Shown: in pieces, positions 34,001 through 44,300 of the stretch | Layout of the letters: each line of letters begins with the position of its first letter | How positions within the stretch are numbered: the stretch's first letter is position 1 | Assembly (NCBI GenBank): GCA_946800325.1 | Contig: OX326959.1 | Coordinates: 18,506,862-18,570,861 of the forward strand | Direction of reading: 5' to 3' | Length of the DNA stretch: 64,000 nt | DNA from: Luzula sylvatica | Lineage: Eukaryota > Streptophyta > Magnoliopsida > Poales > Juncaceae | Position numbers and translations under genes: made by a program | The notes under the pieces: model-generated | Seen by the model: only the letters and a program-made list of their open reading frames with translations | Told to the model about the DNA's origin: nothing | Database searches by the model: none

Positions 34001-37000
34001 GGGGGGGGGGTAGGGGGTAAAAATCTCCAAAGGGGGGGTAGGGGTAAAAATCTCCAAGAGGGGGGGGGGGGTAGGGGGTAAAAATCTCTAAATGGGGGGT
34101 AGGGGGTAAAACTCTCCAAAGGGGGGGGGGGGGGGAGGGGGTAAAAATCTCCAAAGGGGGGGGGGGTAGGGGGTAAAAATATCCAAAGGGGGGTAGGGGG
34201 TAAAAATCTCTAAAGGGGGGGTAGGGGGTAAAAATCTCCAGAGGGGGGGTAGGGGTAAAAATCTCCAAAGGGAGGGTAGGGGTAAAAATCTCCAAAGGTA
34301 GGGGGTAAAAATCTCCAAAGGGGGGGTGGGGGGTAAAAATCTCCAAGGGGGGGTAGGGGTAAAAATCTCCAAAGGGGGGGTAGGGGGTAAAAATCTCCAA
34401 AGGGGGGGTAGGGGGTAAAAATCTCCAAAGGTGGGGTAGGGGGTAAAAATCTCCAAAGGGGGGGGGGGGGGGGGGGTAGGGGGTAAAAATATCCAAAGGG
34501 GGGGTAGGGGGTAAAAATCTCTAAAGGGTGGGTAGGGGGTAAAAATATCCAAAGGGGGGGTAGGGGTAAAAATCTCCAAAGGGGGGGTAGGGGTAAAAAT
34601 CTCCAAGGGGGGGGGTAGGGGGTAAAAATCTCCAAAGGCGGGGTAGGGGGTAAAAATCTCCAAAGGGGGGGGGGGGGGGGGGGGGGTAGGGGGTAAAAAT
34701 ATCGAAAGGGGGGGTAGGGGGTAAAAATCTCTAAAGGGGGGGTAGGGGGTAGGGGTAAAAATCTCCAAAGGTAGGGGGTAAAAATCTCCAAAGGGGGGGT
34801 AGGGGGAAAAATATCCAAAGGGGGTAGGGGGTAAAAATCTCCAAAGGGGGGGTAGGGGGAAAAAATCTTCAAAGGGGTGGTAGGGGGTAAAAATCTCCAA
34901 AGGGGCGGTAGGGGGTAAAAATCTCCAAAGGCGGGGTAGGGGGTAAAAATCTCCAAAGGGGGGGGGGGGGTAGGGGGTAAAAATATCGAAAGGGGGGGTA
35001 GGGGGTAAAAATCTCTAAAGGGGGGGTAGGGGGTAGGGGTAAAAATCTCCAAAGGTAGGGGGTAAAAATCTCCAAAGGGGGGGTAGGGGGAAAAATATCC
35101 AAAGGGGGTAGGGGGTAAAAATCTCCAAAGGGGGGGTAGGGGGAAAAAATCTTCAAAGGGGTGGTAGGGGGTAAAAATCTCCAAAGGGGCGGTAGGGGGT
35201 AAAAATCTCGGAAGGGGGGGGGGGGGGTAGGGGGTAAAAATTTCCAAAGGGGGGGTAGGGGGTAAAAATATCCAAAGGGGGGTAGGGGGTAAAAATCTCT
35301 AAAGGGGGGGGGGGGGGGGGGGTAGGGGGTAAAAATCTCCCAAGGGGGGGTAGGGGGTAAAAATCTCCATAGGGGGGGGGGGGGGGGGTAGGGGTAAAAA
35401 TCTCCAAGGGGGGGGGGGGGGGGGGGGGGGTAGGGGGTAAAAATCTCCAAAGGGGGGGTAGGGGTAAAAATCTACAAAGGGGGGGTAGGGGGTAAAAATC
35501 TCCAAAGGGGGGGTAGGGGGTAAAAATCTCCAAAGGGGGGGTAGGGGGAAAAATCTCCAAAGGGGGGGGGGGGGGGGGTAGGGGGTACAAATCTCTAAAG
35601 GGGGGTAGGGGGTAAAAATCTCCAATGGGGGGGTAGGGGTAAATATCTCCAAAGGGGGGGGGGGGGGTAGGGGGTAAAAATCTCCAAAGGGGGGGTAGGG
35701 GTAAAAATCTCCAAGAGGGGGGGGGGGGGGGGTAGGGGGTAAAAATCTCTAAATGGGGGGTAGGGGGTAAAACTCTCCAAAGGGGGGGGGAGGGGGTAAA
35801 AATCTCCAAAGGGGGGGGGGGGGTAGGGGGTAAAAATATCCAAAGGGGGGTAGGGGGTAAAAATCTCTAAAGGGGGGGTAGGGGGTAAAAATCTCCAGAG
35901 GGGGGGTAGGGGTAAAAATCTCCAAAGGGAGGGTAGGGGTAAAAATCTCCAAAGGTAGGGGGTAAAAATCTCCAAAGGGGGGGTGGGGGGTAAAAATCTC
36001 CAAGGGGGGGTAGGGGTAAAAATCTCCAAAGGGGGGGTAGGGGGTAAAAATCTCCAAAGGGGGGGTAGGGGGTAAAAATCTCCAAAGGTGGGGTAGGGGG
36101 TAAAAATCTCCAAAGGGGGGGGGGGGGGGGGGGGGGGTAGGGGGTAAAAATATCCAAAGGGGGGGTAGGGGGTAAAAATCTCTAAAGGGTGGGTAGGGGG
36201 TAAAAATATCCAAAGGGGGGGTAGGGGTAAAAATCTCCAAAGGGGGGGTAGGGGTAAAAATCTCCAAAGGGGTGGTAGGGGGTAAAAATCTTCTAAGGGG
36301 GGGTAGGGGGTAAAAATCTCCAAAGGGGGGGTAGGGGGGAAAAATCTCCAAGGGGGGGGGGGGGGGGGGGGGGGTAGGGGTAAAAATCTCCAAGGGGTGG
36401 GGGGGTAGGGGGTAAAAATCTCCAAAGGGGGGGTAGGGGTAAAAATCTCCAAAGGGGGGTTAGGGGGTAAAAATCTCCAAAGGGAGGGGTAGGGGGTAAA
36501 AATCTCCAAGGGGGGGGGGGGGGGGGGGGGGGGGGGTAGGGGGTAAAAATATCCAAAGGGGGGGTAGGGGGTAAAAATCTCTAAAGGGGGGGTAGGGGGT
36601 AAAAATCTCCAAAGGGGGGGGTAGGGGTAAAAATCTCCAAAGGGGGGGTAGGGGTAAAAATCTCCAAAGGTAGGGGGTAAAAATCTCCAAAGGGGGGGTG
36701 GGGGGTAAAAATCTCCAAAGGGGGGGTAGGGGTAAAAATCTCCAAAGGGGGGGGGGGGGGGGGGGTAGGGGGTAAAAATCTCCAAAGGGGTGGTAGGGGG
36801 TAAAAATCTTCAAAGCTGAAGGGGGGGTAGGGGTAAAAATCTCCAAAGGGGGGGGTAGGGGGTAAAAATCTACAAAGGGGGGGTAGGGGGTAAAAATCTT
36901 CAAAGGGGGGGGGGGGGGGGGGGGGTAGGGGGTAAAAATTTCCAAAGGGGGGGTAGGGGGTAAAAATCTCCAAAGGCGGGGTAGGGGGTAATAATCTCCA

Positions 37001-38585
37001 AAGGGGGGGGGGGGGGGGGGGGGGGTTGGGGGTAAAAATATCCAAAGGGGGGGTAGGGGGTAAAAATCTCTAAAGGGGGGGTAGGGGGTAAAAATATCCA
37101 AAGGGGGGGGGGGGGGGTAGGGGTAAAAATCTCCAAAGGGGGGGGTAGGGGTAAAAATCTCCAAAGGTAGGGGGTAAAAATCTCCAAAGGGGGGGTAGGG
37201 GGAAAAATATCCAAAGGGGGTAGGGGGTAAAAATCTCCAAAGGGGGGGTAGGGGGAAAAAATCTTCAAAGGGGGGGTAGGGGGTAAAAATCTCCAAAGGG
37301 GCGGTAGGGGGTAAAAATCTCGGAAGGGGGGGGGGGGGTAGGGGGTAAAAATTTCCAAAGGGGGGGTAGGGGGTAAAAATATCCAAAGGGGGGTAGGGGG
37401 TAAAAATCTCTAAAGGGGGGGGGGGGGGGGGTAGGGGGTAAAAATCTCCATAGGGGGGGGGGGGTAGGGGGTAAAAATATCCAAAGGGGGGGGTAGGGGG
37501 GTAAAAATCTCCAAAGGGGGGGTAGGGGGTAAAAATCTTCTAAGGGGGGGTAGGGGGTAAAAATCTCCCAAGGGGGGGTAGGGGGGAAAAATCTCCAAAG
37601 GGGGGTGGGGGTAGGGGTAAAAATCTCCAAGGGGGGGGGGGTAGGGGGTAAAAATCTTCAAAGGGGGGGTAGGGGTAAAAATCTCCAAAGGGGGGTAGGG
37701 GGTAAAAATCTCCAAAGGGGGGGTAGGGGGTAAAAATCTCCAAAGGGGGGGTAGGGGGGAAAAATCTCCAAAGGGGGGGGGGGGGTAGGGGTAAAAATCT
37801 CCAAAGGGGGGGGTAGGGGTAAAAATCTCCAAAGGGGGGGGTAGGGGGTAAAAATCTCCAAAGGGGGGGGGGGGGGGGGGGTAGGGGGTAAAAATATCCA
37901 AAGGGGGGGTAGGGGGTAAAAATCTCTAAAGGGGGGGTAGGGGTAAAAATCTCCAAAGGTAGGGGGTAAAAATCTCCAAAGGGGGGGGGGGGTAAAAATC
38001 TCCAAGGGGGGGTAGGGGTAAAAATCTCCAAAGGTAGGGGGTAAAAATCTCCAAAGGGGGGGGGGGGGGGGTAAAAATCTCCAAGGGGGGGTAGGGGTAA
38101 AAATCTCCAAAGGGGGGGTAGGGGGTAAAAATCTCCAAAGGGGTGGTAGGGGGTAAAAATCTTCAAAGCCGAAGGGGGGGTAGGGGTAAAAATCTCCAAA
38201 GGGGGGGTAGGGGGTAAAAATCTTCAAAGGGGGGGTAGGGGTAAAAATCTCCAAAGGGGGGTAGGGGGTAAAAATATCCAAAGGGGGGGGGGGGGGGTAG
38301 GGGGTAAAAATCTCTAAAGGGGGGGTAGGGGGGTAAAAATCTCCAAAGGGGGGGGGGGGGGGGGGGGTAGGGGGTAAAAATCTCTAAAGGGGGGGTAGGG
38401 GGTAAAAATCTCCAAAGGGGGGGGGGGGGGGGGTAGGGGGTAAAAATCTCCAAAGGGGGGGGGGGGGGGGGGGGGGTAGGGGGTAAAAATATCCGAAGGG
38501 GGGGGTAGGGGGTAAAAATCTCTAAAGGGGGGGTAGGGTGTAAAAATCTCCAAAGGGGGGTAGGGGTAAAAATCTCCAAAGGGGG

Positions 38586-38785
38586 NNNNNNNNNNNNNNN
38601 NNNNNNNNNNNNNNNNNNNNNNNNNNNNNNNNNNNNNNNNNNNNNNNNNNNNNNNNNNNNNNNNNNNNNNNNNNNNNNNNNNNNNNNNNNNNNNNNNNNN
38701 NNNNNNNNNNNNNNNNNNNNNNNNNNNNNNNNNNNNNNNNNNNNNNNNNNNNNNNNNNNNNNNNNNNNNNNNNNNNNNNNNNNNN
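38586..38785. other. Assembly gap of exactly 200 N
   Basis: A run of 200 N inside the satellite. The round length suggests a placeholder, so the true distance is unknown. Satellite A has the same orientation on both sides, but the variant monomers differ, so more array may be missing, or separate arrays may have been joined here. Confidence 0.99.
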
Positions 38786-39088
38786 GGTAAAAATCTCCCA
38801 AGGGGGTGTAGGGGGTAAAGATCTCCAAAGGGGGGGTAGGGGTAAAAATCTCCAAAGGGGGGTAGGGGTAAAATCTCCAAAGGGGGGGTAGGGGTAAAAA
38901 TATCCAAAGTGGGGGTAGGGGGTAAAAATCTCTAAAGGGGGGGCGGGGGGGTGGGGTAGGGGGTAAAAATCTCCAAAGGGGGGGTAGTGCTAAAAATCTC
39001 CAAAGGGGGGGTAGGGGGTAAAAATCTCCAAAGGGGGGGAAGGGGGTAAAAATCTCCAAAGGGGGGGTAGGGGGTAAAAATCTCCAAA

Positions 39089-39121
<33 letters not shown>

Positions 39122-39843
39122 AGGGGGTAAAAATATCCAAAGGGGGGGTAGGGGTTTAAAATCTCTAAAGGGGGGGTAGGGGGTAAAAATCTCCAATGGG
39201 GGGGGGGGGGGGGGGGGGGTAAGGTTAAAAATCTCCAAAGGGGGGGTAGGATGTAAAAATCTCCATAGGGTGGGTAGGGGGTAAAAATCTCCAAAGGGGG
39301 GTGGGGGGTAGGGGGTAAAAATCTCCAAAGGGGGGGGGGGGGGGGGGGGGGGTAGGGGGTAAAAATCTCCAAAGGGCGGTAGGGTGTAAAAATATCCAAA
39401 GGGGGGGTAGGGGTAAAAATATCCAAAGGGGGGGTAGGGGGTAAAAATCTCGGAAGGGGGGGTAGGGAGTAAAAATCTCCGAAGGGGTGGTAGGGGGTAA
39501 AAATCTCCCAAGGCGGGGTAGGGGGTAAAGATCTCCAAAGGGGGGGGGGGGGGTGGTAGGGGTAAAAATCTCCAAAGGGGGGGTAGGGGTAAAAATCTCC
39601 AAAGGGGGGGTAGGGGGTAAAAATCTCTAAAGGGGGGGTAGGGGGTAAAAATCTCCAAAGGGGGGGTAGTGTTAAAAATCTCCAAATGGGGGGTAGGGGG
39701 TAAAAATCTCCAAAGGGGGGGAAGGGGGTAAAAATCACCAAAGGGGGGGTAGGCGGTAAAAATCTCCAAAGGGGGGGGGGGGGGGGGGGGGGGGGTAGGG
39801 GGTAAAAATATCCAAAGGGGGGGTAGGGGGTAAAAATCTCCAA

Positions 39844-39877
<34 letters not shown>

Positions 39878-40300
39878 AGGGTTAAAAATCTCCAAAGGGG
39901 GGGTAGGGTGTAAAAATCTCCATAGGGGGGGTAGGGGGTAAAAATCTCCAAAGGGGGGGTAGGGGGTAAAAATCTCCAAAGGGGGGGGGGGGGGGGGGGG
40001 GGGGGGTAGGGGGTAAAAATCTCCAAAGGGGGGTAGGGTGTAAAAATATCCAAAGGGGGGGTAGGGGTAAAAATATCCAAAGGGGGGGTAGGGGGTAAAA
40101 ATCTCGGAAGGGGGGGTAGGGAGTAAAAATCTCCCAGGGGGGGGGTAGGGGGTAAAGATCTCCAAAGGCGGGGTAGGGGTAAAAATCTCGGAAGGGGTGG
40201 TAGGGGGTAAAAATCTCCCAAGGGGGGGTAGGGGGTAAAGATCTCCAAAGGGGGGGGGGGGGGGGGTAGGGGTAAAAATCTCCAAAGGGGGGGTAGGGCT

Positions 40301-40839
40301 AAAAATCACCAAAGGGGGGGGGGGGGGTAGGGGTAAAAATATCCAAAGGGGGGTAGGGGGTAAAAATCTCTAAAGGGGGGGTAGGGGGTAAAAATCTCCA
40401 AAGGGGGGGTAGTGTTAAAAATCTCCAAAGGGGGGGTAGGGGGTAAAAATCTCCAAAGGGGGGGTAGGGGGTAAAAATCTCCAAAGGGGGGGTAGGGGGT
40501 AAAAATATCCGAAGGGGTGGTAGGGGGTAAAAATCTGCCAAGGGGGGGTAGGGGGTAAAAATCTCCAAAGGGGGGTAGGGGTAAAAATCTCCAAAGGGGG
40601 GGGGGGGGGGTAGGGGTAAAATTCTCCAAAGGGGGGGTAGGGGTAAAAATCTCCAAAGGGGGGGTAGGGGGTAAAAATCTCTAAAGGGGGGGTAGGGGGT
40701 AAAAATCTCCAAAGGGGGGGTGGGGGGTAAAAATCTCCAAAGGGGGGGTCGGGGGTAAAAATCTTCAAAGGGGGGGTAGGGGGTAAAAATCTCCAAAGGG
40801 GGGGTAGGGGGTAAAAATCTCCAAAGGGGGGGTAGGGCT
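40301..40839 (+). repeat. Tandem segmental duplication in satellite A, copy 1
   Basis: A 539-bp stretch of about 20 monomers starting at AAAAATCACCAAAG. It includes the rare TAGTGTTAAAAATC, ATCCGAAGGGGTGG, CTGCCAAG, AAATTCTCC and GGTCGGGGG variants in the same order as the adjacent copy at 40840. Near-identity over many rare variants indicates a very recent duplication or an assembly duplication. Confidence 0.85.
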
Positions 40840-41355
40840 AAAAATCACCAAAGGGGGGGGGGGGGGTAGGGGTAAAAATATCCAAAGGGGGGTAGGGGGT
40901 AAAAATCTCTAAAGGGGGGGTAGGGGGTAAAAATCTCCAAAGGGGGGGTAGTGTTAAAAATCTCCAAAGGGGGGGTAGGGGGTAAAAATCTCCAAAGGGG
41001 GGGTAGGGGGTAAAAATCTCCAAAGGGGGGGTAGGGGGTAAAAATATCCGAAGGGGTGGTAGGGGGTAAAAATCTGCCAAGGGGGGGTAGGGGGTAAAAA
41101 TCTCCAAAGGGGGGTAGGGGTAAAAATCTCCAAAGGGGGGGGGGGGGGGGTAGGGGTAAAATTCTCCAAAGGGGGGGTAGGGGTAAAAATCTCCAAAGGG
41201 GGGGTAGGGGGTAAAAATCTCTAAAGGGGGGGTAGGGGGTAAAAATCTCCAAAGGGGGGGTGGGGGGTAAAAATCTCCAAAGGGGGGGTCGGGGGTAAAA
41301 ATCTTCAAAGGGGGGGTAGGGGGTAAAAATCTCCAAAGGGGGGGTAGGGGGTAAA
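40840..41355 (+). repeat. Tandem segmental duplication in satellite A, copy 2
   Basis: Directly adjacent second copy of 40301-40839 with the same rare variants at offsets of 539-540 bp. The match ends around 41355, where the next monomer becomes ATATCC instead of CTCC. Confidence 0.85.
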
Positions 41356-44300
41356 AATATCCAAAGGGGGGTAGGGGGTAAAAATCTCCAAAGGGGGGTA
41401 GGGGGTAAAAATCTCGGAAGGTGGGGGGGTAGGGTGTAAAAATCTCCCAAGGGGGGGGGGGGTAGGTGGTAAAAATCTCCAAAGGGGGTGTAGGGGGTAA
41501 AAATCTCCAAAGGGGGGGGGGGGGGGTAGGGGTAAAAATATCCAAAGGGGGGGGGTAGGGGTTAAAAATCTCTAAAGGGGGGGGGGGGGGGTAGGCGGTA
41601 AAAATCTCCAATGGGGGGGGTAGGGTTAAAAATCTCCAAAGGGGGGGTAGGGTGTAAAAATCTCCATAGGGGGGGTAGGGGGTAAAAATCTCCAAAGGGG
41701 GGGTAGGGGGTAAAAATCTCCAAAGGGGCGGTAGGGGGTAAAAATCTCCAAAGGGGCGGTAGGGGGTAAAAATTTCCAAAGGGTGGGGGTAGGGGGTAAA
41801 AATCTCCAAAGGGGGGGTTGGGGGTAAAAATCTCTAAAGGGGGGGTAGGGGGTAAAAATCTCCCAAGGGGGGGTAGGGGGTAAAAATCTCTAAAGGGGGG
41901 GTAGGGGGTAAAAATCTCCAAAGGGGGGGTTGGGGGTAAAAATCTCTAAAGGGGGGGTAGGGGGTAAAAATCTCCCAAGGGGGGGTAGGGGGTAAAAATC
42001 TCCAAAGGGGGGGTAGGGGGTAAAAATATCCAGGGGGGGGGGGGGGGGGGGGGTAGGGGGTAAAAATCTCCAAAGGGGGGGTAGGGGGTAAAAATCTCCA
42101 AAGGGGGGGTAGGGGGTAAAAATCTCCAAAGGGGGGGTAGGGGGTAAAAATATCCAAAGGGGGGTAGGGGGTAAAAATCTCCAAAGGGGGGGTAGGGGGT
42201 AAAAATCTCGGAAGGTGGGGGGGTAGGGGGTAAAAATCTCCCAAGGGGGGGGGGGGGGGGGTAGGGGTTAAAAATCTCCAAAGGGGGGGTAGGGGGTAAA
42301 AATCTCCAAAGGGGGGGGAGGGGAAGGGGGTAAAAATATCCAAAGGGGGGGGTAGGGGTTAAAAATCTCTAAAGGGGGGGGGGGGGGTAGGCGGTAAAAA
42401 TCTCCAATGGGGGGGTAGGGTTAAAAATCTCCAAAGGGGGGGTAGGGTGTAAAAATCTCCATAGGGGGGGTAGGGGGTAAAAATCTCCAAAGGGGGGGTA
42501 GGGGGTAAAAATCTCCAAAGGGGCGGTAGGGGGTAAAAATCTCCAAAGGGGCGGTAGGGGGTAAAAATTTCCAAAGGGTGGGGGTAGGGGGGAAAAATCT
42601 CCCAAGGGTGGGGGTAGGGGGTAAAAATCTCCAAAGGGGGGGTAGAGGGTAAAAATCTCCAAAGGGGGGGGGGGAGGGGGCAAAAAATCTCCAAAGGGGG
42701 GGTAGGGGGTAAAAATCTCCAAAGGGGGGGTGAAAATCTCCAAAGGGGGGGGGGGAGGGCGTAAAAATATCCAAAGAGGGGGTATGGGGTAAAAATCTCT
42801 AAAGGGGGGGTAGGGGGTAAAAATCTCCAAAGGGGGGGGGGGGGGGGGGTAGGGGTAAAAATCTCTAAAGGGGGGGTAGGGGGTAAAAATCTCCAAAGGG
42901 GGGGGGGGGGGGGGTAGGGGTAAAAATCTCCAAAGGTAGGGGGTAAAAATCTCCAAAGGGGGGGGTAGGGGGTAAAAATCTTCAAAGGGGGGGGGGGGGG
43001 TAGGGGGTAAAAATCTCCAAGGGGGGGGGGGGGGGGGGGGGTAGGGGGTGAAAATCTCCAAAGGGGGGGTAGGGGGTAAAAATCTCCAAAGGGGGGGTAG
43101 GGGGTAAATATATCAAAAGGGGGGTAAGGGGTAAAAATCTCCCAAGGGGGGGGGGGGGGGGGGGGGGGGGTAGGGGGTAAAAATATCCAAAGGGGGGGTT
43201 GGGGGTAAAAATCTCTAAAGGGGGGGTAGGGGGTAAAAATCTCCCAAGGGGGGGTAGGGGGTAAAAATCTCGAAAGGGGGGGTAGGGGGTAAAAATCTCC
43301 AAAGGGGGGGTTGGGGGTAAAAATCTCTAAAGGGGGGGTAGGGGGTAAAAATCTCCCAAGGGGGGGTAGGGGGTAAAAATCTCCAAAGGGGGGGTAGGGG
43401 GTAAAAATATCCAAGGGGGGGGGGGGGGTAGGGGGTAAAAATCTCCAAAGGGGGGGGTAGGGGGTAAAAATCTCCAAAGGGGGGGTAGGGGGTAAAAATC
43501 TCCAAAGGGGGGGGTAGGGGGTAAAAATCTCCAAGGGGGGGGGGGGGGGGGGGGGGTAGGGGGTGAAAATCTCCAAAGGGGGGGTAGGGGGTAAAAATCT
43601 CCAAAGGTGGGGTAGGGGGTAAATATATCAAAAGGGGGGTAAGGGGTAAAAATCTCCCAAGGGGGTGGGGGGGGGGGGGGGGGGGGGGTAGGGGGTAAAA
43701 ATATCCAAAGGGGGGGTTGGGGGTAAAAATCTCTAAAGGGGGGGTAGGGGGTAAAAATCTCCCAAGGGGGGGTAGGGGGTAAAAATCTCTAAAGGGGGGG
43801 TAGGGGGTAAAAATCTCCAAAGGGGGGGTTGGGGGTAAAAATCTCTAAAGGGGGGGTAGGGGGTAAAAATCTCCCAAGGGGGGGTAGGGGGTAAAAATCT
43901 CCAAAGGGGGGGTATGGGGTAAAAATATCCAAGGGGGGGGGGGGGGGGGGGGGGGGGGGGTAGGGGGTAAAAATCTCCAAAGGGGGGGTAGGGGGTAAAA
44001 ATCTCCAAAGGGGGGGTAGGGGGTAAAAATATCCAAAGGGGGGTAGGGGTTAAAAATCTCCAAAGGGGGGGGTAGAGGGTAAAAATCTCAGAAAGGTGGG
44101 GGGGTAGGGGGTAAAAATCTCCCAAGGGGGGGGGGGGGGGGGGGGGGGGTAGGTGGTAAAAATCTCCAAAGGGGGGGTAGGGGGTAAAAATCTCCAAAGG
44201 GGGGGGGGGGGGGGGGGGGGGGTAGGGCGTAAAAATATCCAAAGGGGGGGGTAGGGGTTAAAAATCTCTAAAGGGGGGGGTAGGGGTTAAAAATCTCTAA

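Larger units (their letters stand above)
8712..38585 (+). repeat. Satellite A array, block 2
   Basis: About 30 kb of uninterrupted head-to-tail 26-28 bp monomers, G(about 7)-TA-G(4-5)-TAAAAATCTCCAAA, with no orientation change seen. G-runs vary from 2 to more than 25. Recurrent variants include ATCC, CTCT, CTTC, CTAC, TTTCC, TATTCTAAG, CTCGGAAG, CTCCCAAG, TAGGTGG, TAGGGTG and GGGGGGAAAAAT in place of the usual junctions. These variants recur in fixed orders at spacings of about 1-2.7 kb, which shows higher-order repeats. A TTCAAAGCCGAAG monomer marks positions near 9345, 10665, 11495, 12170, 13795, 15405, 16425, 16800, 17263, 19545, 26943, 30868, 32307 and 38166, and as GCTGAAG near 33160 and 36825. 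No other DNA interrupts the array. Minus-strand proline-rich reading frames of up to 930 codons (29055-31847) are satellite artefacts. Confidence 0.96.

Noticed and set aside
8712..38585. Telomere or CRISPR interpretation of the array
   Set aside because: The unit is not TTTAGGG or another known telomere repeat. There are no unique spacers between repeats as in CRISPR, and the surrounding retrotransposon is of eukaryotic plant type.
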